In this document: one piece after another, positions 15,689 through 23,664 of the stretch
Numbering within the stretch: the stretch's first letter is position 1
Layout: each line of letters opens with the position of its first letter
NCBI GenBank assembly: GCA_000717735.1
Contig: JOBE01000032.1
Coordinates: 22,054 to 86,053, forward strand
Direction: 5' to 3'
Source of the DNA: Streptomyces griseoluteus
GTDB lineage: Bacteria; Actinomycetota; Actinomycetes; Streptomycetales; Streptomycetaceae
DNA length: 64,000 nucleotides
Notes under the pieces: model-generated
The model's database searches: none
Seen by the model: the letters and a program-made list of their open reading frames with translations, nothing else
What the model was told of the DNA's origin: nothing
Position numbers and translations under genes: made by a program

Positions 15689-16081
15689 TTAACTCTGGGC
15701 GTAGAAGCCGGCTTCGGCCATGTCGACGGGGGAGGTGGCGACGGCGTCGGCGATGCCGCCGTGGTCGTTCTCGGTGGTGGTCTTCGCGTCGTCGGCAGCC
15801 GCGGAGGCGCTGTCGGCGGCGGAGGTGTAGGCGCCGGCCGCGTCCTTGACGCCGGTCATGGTCAGCGCGGCGTCGGCGAACTCGCTGGTGGTCTGGTCGT
15901 CGACGGCCAGCGCCTTCATCGTCTCGGAGGCGTCCAGCATCTGTTCGGCGGCGTCGTCGACGTCGGCGGCGAGCTTGTTGACGGTCTGGGCGTGGGCGTG
16001 GACCTTGTGGGTGAGCCAGGCCAGCTTGGTGCGCAAGGCCGCGTAGTTCGCGGCGTCCTTCAGGGTCTCGGTGGCGCTCAT
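15689..16081 (-). CDS. Small helical transfer-region protein
   Basis: The 130-residue protein is all-helical: KLAWLTHKVHAHAQTVNKLA, then an Ala/Asp-rich middle. It ends with HGGIADAVATSPVDMAEAGF plus YAQS. This tail is shared with the next gene upstream (HGGI..AVA.SP......FY). It lies 15 bases before the TraB-like gene in the same operon. Helical proteins beside TraB in Streptomyces often act in intramycelial spreading, which is a reasonable but unproven role. Confidence 0.7.
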   Translation of the reverse strand: MSATETLKDAANYAALRTKLAWLTHKVHAHAQTVNKLAADVDDAAEQMLDASETMKALAVDDQTTSEFADAALTMTGVKDAAGAYTSAADSASAAADDAKTTTENDHGGIADAVATSPVDMAEAGFYAQS

Positions 16082-16098
16082 GCGGGGCTGCTCCTCTT

Positions 16099-17241
16099 CT
16101 ATCGGGCGTTGTAGAAGTCGCGCTCGGCGGGCTTGGTCAGGGGGCTGTCGGCGACGGCCCGGAAGATTCCGCCGTGCCGGGCCTCGGCGTTCGCGGACGC
16201 GGTGCGGCACGCCTCCTCGCCGCCCTGGATCTTGTCGTGAACGTCCTTGGCGGCGGCGGCCTGGAGGTCGAGCTGCTCCTTGAGGAACTCGCACTTGGCG
16301 ATGAGGTTCGCGCCGACGCCCTTCGCGGTGATGTCGGCGATGAGCGTGTCGCAGTCCGTGGCCAGCTCCAGGGCCTCGTCCATGAGCTCCAGGGCGGTGT
16401 CGGTGCTGGCCTGGCACAGGGTGGCCGAGCCGTCGGCGAGGTCGATGACCTGGGTGAGGGTCATGACCTCGCCGCCGCTGTAGGTGCGGGACTTGCCCGC
16501 GGCGGTCGTGACGTGGATGCCCTTGTCGTCGACGGTCGCGGAGTGCGGGGTGGGCGGGTTGGGCTGCATCGCGGGGTCCTTCCGGATGTGGTCGGGCAGT
16601 TTGACGGTGCGGGGCCGCGGGATGGTGCCGGCCGGAGGGACCGCGGAGCCCGGCGGCACCGTCACCGGCGGGGTCGTCGTCGAGGACGAGGACCCCGCTG
16701 GCGGAGTCGTCGTGGAGGAGGTCCCCGTCGGCGGCGTCGTCGAGGACGAGGCCCCCGTCGGCGGCGTCGTCGTCGAAGAGGTCCCCGTCGGCGGGGTCGT
16801 CGTGGAGGAGGATCCCGGCGGCGTCGGGGTCGTCGAGGACGAGGTCCCTGCTGGCGGAGTCGTCGTGGAGGAAGTCCCCGTCGGCGGCGTCGTCGAGGAG
16901 GACCCTGCTGGCGGCGTCGTCGAGGAGGACCCCGTCGGCGGGGTGGCCGTAGAAGCCTTTCCGGAGGTGGAAACGGAAGGCTTCCCGGTCGGCTTTTTGA
17001 GATAGGCCGAGCGCCATCCGTCGCGCAGGCCACCGGCCATATGAGCGCCCGCCAGCAGGCCGTAATGCGTTTTCGCCGCGATGTTGTACGGCGTGTTTCG
17101 GAATGTGTCCGGCGTCCGGGACGGATTCCATTTCTCTTTTGTTTTAGCGGGGGGCTTCTTGATTCCCGCCTGTTCGTATTTCCCGTGCGTCTTCTCCACG
17201 CCGAACACGTAGCTGATGGCGAGGAGCAAGAGGAGTTCCAT
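16099..17241 (-). CDS. Membrane-anchored protein with Ser/Thr/Pro repeats
   Basis: The 380-residue protein begins with an uncleaved-looking hydrophobic helix (MELLLLLAISYVFGVEK). A basic region follows, then about 110 residues of PPTGTSSTTT-type repeats (about 98-205). The last 150 residues form a helical domain with paired cysteines (TLCQAS, TDCDTLIAD, CEFLKEQ, EEACRTA). It closes with the RHGGIFRAVADSP...FY tail also found in the next gene. The repeat region is probably extended and could span the cell wall or be glycosylated. It is the first gene of the transfer operon; a large inverted repeat lies 34 bases upstream. Confidence 0.7.
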   Translation of the reverse strand: MELLLLLAISYVFGVEKTHGKYEQAGIKKPPAKTKEKWNPSRTPDTFRNTPYNIAAKTHYGLLAGAHMAGGLRDGWRSAYLKKPTGKPSVSTSGKASTATPPTGSSSTTPPAGSSSTTPPTGTSSTTTPPAGTSSSTTPTPPGSSSTTTPPTGTSSTTTPPTGASSSTTPPTGTSSTTTPPAGSSSSTTTPPVTVPPGSAVPPAGTIPRPRTVKLPDHIRKDPAMQPNPPTPHSATVDDKGIHVTTAAGKSRTYSGGEVMTLTQVIDLADGSATLCQASTDTALELMDEALELATDCDTLIADITAKGVGANLIAKCEFLKEQLDLQAAAAKDVHDKIQGGEEACRTASANAEARHGGIFRAVADSPLTKPAERDFYNAR

Positions 17242-17274
17242 TGCCCTCCCTTCTGTGACTCTGTGTGGTCTCCG

Positions 17275-17378
17275 GTGGTTACCGGTTACCGGTTACAGGC
17301 CCCTGAGACCCCGGATCGGGTCGCCCGCGGGGCGATTCCGGGGGCGTTCGGGGGCTGTAACCGGTAACCGGTAACCAC
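17275..17378. promoter_or_regulatory. Inverted repeat of GGTTACC units, candidate operator or clt site
   Basis: Perfect 24-bp arms at 17275-17298 and 17355-17378 are separated by 56 bases. Each arm holds three 7-bp units in tandem (GGTTACC at 17277, 17284 and a variant at 17291; the reverse GGTAACC at 17363, 17370 and a variant at 17356). It lies immediately upstream of the TraB operon, a position suited either to a repressor operator or to TraB recognition repeats. Confidence 0.7.
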
Positions 17379-17388
17379 GCTTGGTCAC

Positions 17389-17607
17389 TCAGTGCGACGA
17401 CGAGCCGATGTTGTTCACGGTCGTGTTCGCCGTGTTGAACACCGACTCCAGCGTGCCGCGGATCGACTCGCTGAACGGCGTGTACGGCAGGAAGATCCCG
17501 GAGACGATCAGCATGATGCAGATCACCATCTGCTTTCCCTTGGTCTTCTTGAAGGTGAAGAACAGGGCCCAGCAGAACAGGGCGAGGGCGAAGAACTGAA
17601 GCGTCAT
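17389..17607 (-). CDS. Small two-helix membrane protein
   Basis: The 72-residue protein consists of two hydrophobic helices (LQFFALALFCWALFF and VICIMLIVSGIFLPY) joined by a Lys-rich loop. A short Thr/Asn-rich tail follows. ATG at 17607 is one base past the upstream stop, with GAAGGG upstream; a GTG at 17616 is also possible. It resembles small Spd-like membrane proteins of Streptomyces plasmids in size and position. It is low in the GC-rich codons seen around it. Confidence 0.65.
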   Translation of the reverse strand: MTLQFFALALFCWALFFTFKKTKGKQMVICIMLIVSGIFLPYTPFSESIRGTLESVFNTANTTVNNIGSSSH

Positions 17608-17608
17608 G

Positions 17609-18256
17609 TCACGCACCCTTCTCGAAGGTGAATCCCTTGTCGTTCATGGGGGTTACCGCGCCCGAACCGGAGGGCACGGAGAGCTTCTTGTAGGCGATGA
17701 ATCCGCCGCCTCCGACGAGCGCCACCCACAGCCACGGGCTGGAGGTGATGCCGCTGTCGGAGCTGGCGCCGGCGGGCTGCTGGGCCTTGGTGGACGTGCT
17801 GCTGAAGACCGGTGCGTTGCACTCGGGGATCCTGGAGACCTCGTACGAGGACGCCTTGGCGACCGCCGCCGCGCGGCCCTTCATGCACTCGCGGTAGACG
17901 GTCAGCTCCCGCTCGTACGCGGCCTTGGCCGCGGCCTCCTCGGTCTCGGCCCGCTGCTTGTCGGCCTCCGCCGCGACCAGGGCGTTCGCGGCGTCCTCCT
18001 TGGCGCGCGCACGCTCCTGAGCGGCCTGGTCGGCCTGCACGTTGGTGACGGCGATGACCGTGCCGCACACGGCGACGACGGCGATCGTGCCGCACACGGC
18101 GAGCGCCGCGGTGTTGCGGCGCATCCCGTCGACCGCAGCGGAGAAACGCGAGGTCGCGGGCTTCTCCGGCTTCTCCGGGGTCTCGGGCGTCGGGGGGTTC
18201 GGGGGCGTCTGGGGGTCCATGAGCTTGAACTCCTTGTCCCAGTCGATGCCGGACAT
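17609..18256 (-). CDS. Bitopic membrane protein with coiled coil
   Basis: The 215-residue protein has a Pro/Glu-rich N-terminus (PPNPPTPETPEKPEKP). One membrane helix lies at about 50-70 (ALAVCGTIAVVAVCGTVIAV), an Ala/Glu/Arg coiled coil at about 75-115, and a second hydrophobic segment at about 173-190. CMKGRAAAVAKASSYEVSRI and ECNAPVF contribute two cysteines outside the coil. It is translated with the small membrane protein downstream. An envelope or transfer-channel role is inferred from neighbours. Confidence 0.66.
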   Translation of the reverse strand: MSGIDWDKEFKLMDPQTPPNPPTPETPEKPEKPATSRFSAAVDGMRRNTAALAVCGTIAVVAVCGTVIAVTNVQADQAAQERARAKEDAANALVAAEADKQRAETEEAAAKAAYERELTVYRECMKGRAAAVAKASSYEVSRIPECNAPVFSSTSTKAQQPAGASSDSGITSSPWLWVALVGGGGFIAYKKLSVPSGSGAVTPMNDKGFTFEKGA

Positions 18257-18424
18257 GGCTGCTGCTCCTTCTCGGTTGTGGTTCGAGCCCGTCCAGGCAT
18301 GCCGGAAGCGGGGTCTGATCAGGGGAAACGTGCTGTACTGGGGGTGGCTGCTTCCGGCAGTCGCAGCGAGGGCCAGCCCGATTAGCGCGGGCTGGCCCTC
18401 ACTGGTGTGTGCCGGACGGATGGG

Positions 18425-20290
18425 TCAGGGGCGGTAGCCGCCGGCGAGCAGCTCGGCCGCCTCCTGGCGGTACTCCGAGGCCGTGCCGGGCGAGGTGACC
18501 GCCAGCTCGTTCTGGATGTGGGAGAGCGGCAGCCGGTCGGCGTCGCCACCGGCCGCCAGGATCATCCGGGCGACCTTGCGGACCGCCCGCTCGCGCGGCT
18601 TGAGCTTCGCCGCGTCCTCGGCTTCGACAGCGCGCCGCTCGATTTCGGCTGCGGCCCGCCGCGTTTCGGCAGCGGCCCGCTCGGCTTCGGCAGCCTCCTT
18701 CCGGGAGCGTGCAGCGTCGGCGAGAGCCGCCTCCCGGAGGCGGTCCTCCTCCGCCTTCTTGCGGTCGGCTTCGGCAGCGGCGCGCCGCGTTTCGGCAGCG
18801 GCCTTCTCCGTTTCGGCAGCGACCCGGTCCGCTTCGGCAGCGGCCTTGCGGGCCTCGGCGATGGCCTGGGTCTCGATGGCCTGTGCCTCCGCCGCGGCGA
18901 CCTGGTCGGCCTCGGCGGCTTCCTTCCGCTTCTGCGCTGCCTGGCGCTCCAGCTCGGCCGCGTCCAGGTCGGCGGCGGCCGCCGCCTTGCGCGCCTGGGC
19001 GATCCGCTCGGTCTCGATCGCGCCGGCCTCGGCCGCCGCGACCTTGTCCGCCTCGGCCGCCGCCCTGCGCTGCTCGGCGGCCTGGCGCTCGAGGCCGGCC
19101 TTCTCCAGGTCCGCTGCGGCCGCCGCCTTGCGCTCCTCGGCCGCCTTGCGCTCCGCCTCGGCCTCACGGGCGCGGGCTTCGGCGACCACGGCGTTGTCGA
19201 GGGCCTGCTGCTCCAGCTCAGCGGCCCGCTCTGCGGCGCTGACCTGGGCTCGGGCGTGGGCTCGGGCCTGGCCGGTCTGGCCGTCGACCTCCGCCTGGAC
19301 CAGCTCGACCTTGCCCTTGGCGCGCAGCCGCTCGGCTTCGGACTCCGCCTTGGCGACCTCGCTGCGGGTCTCCGCGTCCAGGCGCCGACGCTCGGCGTCC
19401 TCCTTCCGCTCCTGGGCTGCCTGTTCCTGCTCGTCGGGCATGGCCAGGGCCTGGGCGACGGTGTAGCCGTAGGGCGCCATCTTCATCGGCAGGAGCTCGT
19501 CCTCGGTGGCCTGGGAGATGTCGCCCTCGTACTTGCGCTTGAGCCACTGCTCGTAGGCGATGAGTTCCTGGTCGCGGCGGATCATCTCCGGGTAGGAGGT
19601 GACGCCCCACAGCCGCATCCGGCGGAAGATGCGGGACGTCGCCACGGGGGCGAGGATCCACCGCAGCCACGGGATCGAGTCGCGTTCGGCCTGGTCAGGG
19701 CGGACGACGCGGTCGATCGCGGTGCGGCCCAGCTCCACCACCATGATGAAGAGGACCGGGACGACGCCGTGGGCGCCGGCGGCGACGTAGTCCAGCAGCT
19801 CCCACGCCCGGTTCCGAGGAGCTCCGGACGCGGCGTTGAGGACGACGGTGGCGGCTGTCAGCAGCCACACCGGGTAGCGGATCCAGTTGATGGGGCGCTT
19901 GAGCCAGGCCATCAGCAGGTCGACCGCGATCATGACCATGATGCCGACGTCGACGCCGACCGCGAACAGCTGGCCCTTGCCCAGCGAGCCGAAGCGCAGC
20001 TCCTCGTGGGCGAACTGGGCGACGTGCTCGAAGCTGAGGTACAGGCCGATGCCCGCGAGGGCGAGCGCGAACACGACGATCGCGCCGGCCGTCCACTTCT
20101 GGGTACCGGTCAGCTTCCCCGGGGAGGTGCTCGTTCCGGTTCCGCTTTCCGTCTCCGAAACGAACTCCGCCGTCTCCGAAACGACGTCGGTCGTCCGCGA
20201 AACCGGCGTGGACGTTCCCGAAACGGCGGCCGGTGAAGCCGTGTCGGGGTCGGGCTCAGCCGCGGTTCGCGGCCAGTCGGTGATCGTCAT
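18425..20290 (-). CDS. DUF2637 membrane protein with long coiled coil and C-terminal winged helix
   Basis: This 621-residue protein has four membrane helices (about 66-86, 104-126, 137-155, 168-188) in the DUF2637 pattern. A linker containing WLKRKYEGDIS precedes roughly 260 residues of Ala/Glu/Arg coiled coil (about 280-540). The end (RAVRKVARMILAAGG ... ELAVTSPGTASEYRQEA) forms a winged helix as in other DUF2637 proteins. Such proteins are common on Streptomyces plasmids and integrative elements and are thought to aid spreading. Repeated AAETRRAAAEA and AAEARKAAAEA units give repetitive DNA. The coil is longer than usual. Confidence 0.8.
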   Translation of the reverse strand: MTITDWPRTAAEPDPDTASPAAVSGTSTPVSRTTDVVSETAEFVSETESGTGTSTSPGKLTGTQKWTAGAIVVFALALAGIGLYLSFEHVAQFAHEELRFGSLGKGQLFAVGVDVGIMVMIAVDLLMAWLKRPINWIRYPVWLLTAATVVLNAASGAPRNRAWELLDYVAAGAHGVVPVLFIMVVELGRTAIDRVVRPDQAERDSIPWLRWILAPVATSRIFRRMRLWGVTSYPEMIRRDQELIAYEQWLKRKYEGDISQATEDELLPMKMAPYGYTVAQALAMPDEQEQAAQERKEDAERRRLDAETRSEVAKAESEAERLRAKGKVELVQAEVDGQTGQARAHARAQVSAAERAAELEQQALDNAVVAEARAREAEAERKAAEERKAAAAADLEKAGLERQAAEQRRAAAEADKVAAAEAGAIETERIAQARKAAAAADLDAAELERQAAQKRKEAAEADQVAAAEAQAIETQAIAEARKAAAEADRVAAETEKAAAETRRAAAEADRKKAEEDRLREAALADAARSRKEAAEAERAAAETRRAAAEIERRAVEAEDAAKLKPRERAVRKVARMILAAGGDADRLPLSHIQNELAVTSPGTASEYRQEAAELLAGGYRP

Positions 20291-20671
20291 GGGGGCCTCC
20301 GGGAGGGGTCGTTCAGGGTGTGCGCGAAACGGCGGGGGCTGCTCCCGAAACGCGGTGAGGCGTTGCCGAAGCGGCCGGTTGTGCGGATGGTTGCTGGCGA
20401 ACTGGACACCGGCTCTACCCGCTCCGCGCGCAGGAAAAGGCCGGCGGTCCGGGGGGCGGGCGGGCGTGCTCGCGAAGCGGCGAGGGGCGGGCTCGAAACT
20501 GGGATCGGCTCCCGCCGGGCGGGCGCGAAGTCAGCGTCAGCGCTCGGGGAACTGCGCGCCGTGTCCCCGAAGGTCGGTGGTGCGGTCCGGGCTGTCCGGC
20601 TCCCCTCGCTCCGCCCGTACCGGCACACAGGCCGGGACGGGCGGAGGAGGCAACCGCCAGGCGGAGAGAGG
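20291..20671. repeat. Non-coding stretch with CGAAAC/CGAAGC repeats
   Basis: No gene supported. On the plus strand CGAAAC or CGAAGC recurs at about 20328, 20346, 20367, 20474 and 20495. It continues a series of CCGAAACG copies that lies within the start of the DUF2637 gene (about 20155-20225). Confidence 0.5.
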
Positions 20672-21001
20672 TCACTTGACGCCGACGAAGCGGAACGCGG
20701 CGAAGGCGGTACCGCGCGGGTCGGCGGTGGCCTGGACGATGCGGTCGGCCTCGGCGGTGTCGCCGCGGTTGACGGCGTCGGCCGCCGCCCGGGCCGCGGC
20801 CCAGTCGACGCCCGCCGTCGGCGTCACGGTCGCGGCGGGGCGGTGGAGCCGGGCGCGCAGCGTGCGCCAGGCCCGGCGGAGCGGGCGCCGGCGTCGGGCC
20901 CGGGTCACGCGGGCGGCGGCGTCGCGGTGCCCGAGCTGGTGGAGGATCTGCTCGGAGTCGTAGTCGGCGGCGGTCCAGCCGTCGCGGCGGATGGTGCGCA
21001 T
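20672..21001 (-). CDS. Unknown 109-residue basic protein
   Basis: Not recognised. The N-terminal half is very basic (TRARRRRPLRRAWRTLRAR) and may bind nucleic acid. The C-terminal half is an Ala-rich helix ending in RFVGVK. It opens with MRTIRRDGWTAADYDSEQIL, which looks like a folded start. ATG at 21001 preceded by AGGAGGCGCC. Confidence 0.58.
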   Translation of the reverse strand: MRTIRRDGWTAADYDSEQILHQLGHRDAAARVTRARRRRPLRRAWRTLRARLHRPAATVTPTAGVDWAAARAAADAVNRGDTAEADRIVQATADPRGTAFAAFRFVGVK

Positions 21002-21147
21002 GGCGCCTCCTGAGATGGACGTCGAACCGGGCCGGTGCCCGGATCCGGGGATGCGAAGGGCCGGCCGTCCGTGGTGCGGGCGGCCGACCTGGTCGAAGAG
21101 CGTGCGACGGGAGCGAAGTTGGGTTCGCGTCCTGCAGGGCGGGCTGC

Positions 21148-21231
21148 TCAGCCGTGTAGGCGCCGGCCGAAGTCGTGCTGCTCGTTGGTCCGGCGGAGGT
21201 CGTCCTCCAGGCGCCTCTGGTCCTCGCTCAT
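21148..21231 (-). CDS. Possible 27-residue protein coupled to the WhiB gene
   Basis: A short frame whose ATG overlaps the WhiB stop by 4 bases (ATGA). The product (MSEDQRRLEDDLRRTNEQHD and seven more residues) is charged and helical. The overlap and sensible composition support translation, but the size makes it uncertain. Confidence 0.4.
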   Translation of the reverse strand: MSEDQRRLEDDLRRTNEQHDFGRRLHG

Positions 21232-21506
21232 GCCGCCACCCCGTTCTGCGCGCTCCGGGCGCGGTTGCGGGCGGCGCGGCGCTTCATCGCCCGCCGCTCG
21301 TCCTCGGACAGCCCGCCCCAGACGCCCTCGTCCTGTCCGGACTCCAGCGCCCACTGCAGGCACGCCTCCATGACCGGGCAGCGGCGGCAGACGGCCTTGG
21401 CTTCCTCGATCTGCAGCAGGGCCGGGCCGGTGTTGCCGATGGGGAAGAAGAGCTCGGGGTCCTCCTCGCGGCAGACCGCGTTGTGGCGCCAGTCCATCGC
21501 GGTCAC
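21228..21506 (-). CDS. WhiB-family iron-sulfur regulator
   Basis: This 92-residue WhiB-like protein has cysteines at 12, 40, 43 and 49, the GVWGG turn at 61-65 and a basic tail (RRAMKRRAARNRARS) for DNA contact. Size and motif order match chromosomal Wbl regulators such as WhiB1/WblE. It should hold a nitric-oxide- or oxygen-sensitive 4Fe-4S cluster and bind the principal sigma factor. It overlaps a small gene at each end, so the three are co-translated. It is the second WhiB protein in the window and more canonical than the first. Confidence 0.9.
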   Translation of the reverse strand: MTAMDWRHNAVCREEDPELFFPIGNTGPALLQIEEAKAVCRRCPVMEACLQWALESGQDEGVWGGLSEDERRAMKRRAARNRARSAQNGVAA

Positions 21507-21712
21507 CGCCCCTGTCCGACGAGGGCCATGTCGGCGAGCGTGCGGCTGGCGTCGGCCGCGCGGCGGTCGCCGTCGATGACGAGGTGGCGGACGATCTGGT
21601 GGAACGCGGTGAGGTCGTCGGGCTCGTAGCCCTTCTTGTTGTCCTCGCGCTCGATGTCGTCGATGATCCCGGCACTCGGCCGGGGCACCGCACGTGTCAT
21701 GCTGATCTGCAT
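21503..21712 (-). CDS. Unknown 69-residue protein upstream of whiB-like gene
   Basis: A small soluble protein, not recognised, with DDIEREDNKKGYEPDDL followed by an amphipathic helix (FHQIVRHLVIDGDRRAADA). ATG at 21712 is preceded by GGAGGACCTG, and its stop overlaps the WhiB start (ATGA). The tight coupling suggests a partner or regulator of the WhiB protein, which is inference. Confidence 0.6.
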   Translation of the reverse strand: MQISMTRAVPRPSAGIIDDIEREDNKKGYEPDDLTAFHQIVRHLVIDGDRRAADASRTLADMALVGQGR

Positions 21713-21739
21713 CAGGTCCTCCGAGTCAGGTCCTGGACA

Positions 21740-21766
21740 GGCCCCGGGGGCGCAATCCCCGGGGCC
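21740..21766. terminator. Perfect 10-bp hairpin terminator
   Basis: GGCCCCGGGG (21740-21749) pairs with CCCCGGGGCC (21757-21766) across a 7-base loop, between the gene ending at 21865 and the WhiB operon. Confidence 0.7.
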
Positions 21767-21864
21767 GTCGTCGTGTTGGCGGGTCGTACGACCGGCCACG
21801 ACCAGCGGCCATCCCCTTGGTGCAGGAGGGGGTGGCCGGTGATCGTGGGCGTCCGTCCGGCGTG

Positions 21865-22344
21865 CTAGCTGGCCAGGCGCCTCATCTGCTCGATGAGCAC
21901 CTTCGAGTCGGTCTTGCCGCTGCGCGTGGTCCCACCGAGGAAGGCGTGCAGGCGTTCAGAGCGGATCGTCCGGCGCAGGCGGCTGGCGTGGGGGAGGAGG
22001 ACGTCGACCAGGCGCTCGCGGACGCGGGCGGTGATGGTCGGGTCGGCGGCGAGGATGTCGCGGCCGGCGTCCACGCGGGCGGTGATCTCGGCGCCGTGCG
22101 CGAGGGCGAGCTCCTGGCGGCGGTCGGGCGGGACGGTCAGGACCGCGGCCGCGTACCTGCGCATCTCCCTGGCGGTGCCCGCGGGCTCGTGCATCTCCAG
22201 CGGCGTACCGAAGGCGATGTCGAGGTCGGCGTCGAAGTCGGCGGAGAGCGGGACGTCGAGCTCGTCCAGGAGCGCGAGCGTCTCGGCGTCGAACACCTCG
22301 CCGGTGCTGGGCTGGTGGGACGTCAGGGTCAGGGTGGCGGGCAT
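21865..22344 (-). CDS. Unknown 159-residue protein
   Basis: No family is recognised. An acidic N-terminal half (DELDVPLSADFDADLDIAF) precedes a helical half with RERLVDVLLPHASRLRRT. Near the end GTTRSGKT fits the letters of a Walker A motif, but it lies about 20 residues from the C-terminus with no room for an ATPase fold. A GGAGGTCCTG ribosome site precedes the ATG. It is probably a small plasmid accessory protein. Confidence 0.6.
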   Translation of the reverse strand: MPATLTLTSHQPSTGEVFDAETLALLDELDVPLSADFDADLDIAFGTPLEMHEPAGTAREMRRYAAAVLTVPPDRRQELALAHGAEITARVDAGRDILAADPTITARVRERLVDVLLPHASRLRRTIRSERLHAFLGGTTRSGKTDSKVLIEQMRRLAS

Positions 22345-22388
22345 CAGGACCTCCAGGTGGCGGCGTGTCAGGCGGGACGGGAGCAGAA

Positions 22389-22446
22389 GGCCCCGACCTC
22401 GTCCCCCCGCGCGGAGCGGGAGCCGAGGCCGGGGCCATGGGCGGTT
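22389..22446. terminator. Hairpin terminator with one mismatch
   Basis: Thirteen-base arms at 22389-22401 and 22434-22446 pair with one mismatch, directly after the stop of the gene ending at 22454 (minus strand). Confidence 0.6.
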
Positions 22447-22453
22447 GTACGGA

Positions 22454-23314
22454 TCAGGCCGCGAGCGCGGACCTGTTGCAGCGGGCGGTGTACGCGGCGG
22501 CGGTCTCGCCCAGGGCCGGGGCGGGCAGCGCGGCCCTGACCTTGGCCACCAGCGCGGTGTGCTCGGGCTGGTCCGCCGGGGTCAGGGGGCGGCGCCAGAT
22601 GGTGGCCAGGTGCGTGTAGGCGGCGCGGGCGAGGTGCTCGTCGAGGACGTCGCTCGCGGAGCGGTCCTGGGCGGCGTCGGCCAGGGCGCGAAGGGTGCCG
22701 GTGGCCAGGGCGCGGACGGAGCGGCGGTCCCCGGCGGTCTGGGGGATCAGGGCCGGCGGGGCGCCGGCGGGGCCGTCGACGGCCCGGCCGCGGGTGGTGG
22801 GGATCGCGTCGGCGGGGACCGCCCGGGCGGCGTCGGCCTGGCGGGCGGCCGGCACCGCGCGCTCCCACTGGGCTCGCCGGTCGGCGGGGCGCTCCTGGGG
22901 CCGGGCGACCTTGAGGGTCTGGACGGTGGCGCGGCGGTGACGGGTGACGTCGACGGCGAGACGCTCCTCGCGCGCCCACTCCCGGTACTGGCGGCGCCAG
23001 GCGTAGTCGGTGATGTCCACGTCGACGAGCCGGTTGCTGGAGGAGCAGCGGATCGCGTCGGCGACGCCGGCCCGGCCGGTGTGGTGCGGGACGAGCTTGA
23101 GGAGGTAGGTGCCGCGGTGGGGGGTGACGGCCACCCAGGTGTCGCAGTCCGGGCACACCAGCGAGATGCGGCGGGTCTGCGTGGTTTCCACGGTCCGCAT
23201 GTCGATGTGTCCGGGCGACAGGGTGGAGAGGACGATCGCGTCGAGGGGGCTGACGCGGGAGGTACGGGTGCGGCCCTTGCGCTTGGCGGCCTTGGGCACG
23301 GTGAGCTCAGGCAT
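22454..23314 (-). CDS. Unknown 286-residue protein with single CxxC
   Basis: Not recognised. The start at 23314 has GAGGAG upstream. After a basic N-terminus (KAAKRKGRTRTSR), residues around 55-100 form a beta-rich unit with SLVCPDCDTWVAVTP and a following PHHTGRAG. This could be half a zinc site. The rest is Arg/Ala-rich and helical, ending with TRCNRSALAA. Length and composition suggest a DNA- or RNA-associated plasmid protein. It is divergent from the GntR gene. Confidence 0.62.
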   Translation of the reverse strand: MPELTVPKAAKRKGRTRTSRVSPLDAIVLSTLSPGHIDMRTVETTQTRRISLVCPDCDTWVAVTPHRGTYLLKLVPHHTGRAGVADAIRCSSSNRLVDVDITDYAWRRQYREWAREERLAVDVTRHRRATVQTLKVARPQERPADRRAQWERAVPAARQADAARAVPADAIPTTRGRAVDGPAGAPPALIPQTAGDRRSVRALATGTLRALADAAQDRSASDVLDEHLARAAYTHLATIWRRPLTPADQPEHTALVAKVRAALPAPALGETAAAYTARCNRSALAA

Positions 23315-23664
23315 GGCGACTCCTCGGCAGGAAGAGGGGGAGGGGGTGCGCGGGGCGGATGCTCTCTCCACCCACCAGGCCCACGAGCCAACGGCCCGCG
23401 TCCCGGCGGATAGACAGCGCATCAGCGCTGAGGTCGTACAAGCAGTCCTGCCGGCCGGGGGGTTTGATCGTGCTACCGCCTCCGACCACCTGCCCGACTC
23501 CGGAGAGACGGACCGCAGAAACTGCGGTGGTGCAAGTGCAATGTGAGGTGTTGCCTACCGGCTGTCACCTCGCATTCCTAAGGTTCCCTATGGTCTCCTA
23601 AGCTGTCAAGCGGTACGGTAAGGAAACCTAAGATCTGAAGCGACGAGCCACCGAGGAGGCAGAC
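23315..23664. promoter_or_regulatory. Regulatory region of the GntR gene with three CCTAAG boxes
   Basis: This 350-base gap between divergent genes carries CCTAAG at 23577, 23597 and 23627, spaced 20 and 30 bases so all lie on one helix face. The last is 32 bases before the GTG of the GntR regulator and likely overlaps its promoter. GAGGAGG precedes the start codon. Upstream of 23560 I see nothing distinct. Confidence 0.55.

Noticed and set aside
16680..16960. Regular short repeats that might suggest a CRISPR array
   Set aside because: They are in-frame PPTGTSSTTT codons of a coding sequence with no unique spacers and no cas genes.
21920..21950. GTTRSGKT, a Walker A-like string in the 159-residue protein
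   Set aside because: It is about 20 residues from the C-terminus with no following fold or Walker B, so it is probably coincidental.
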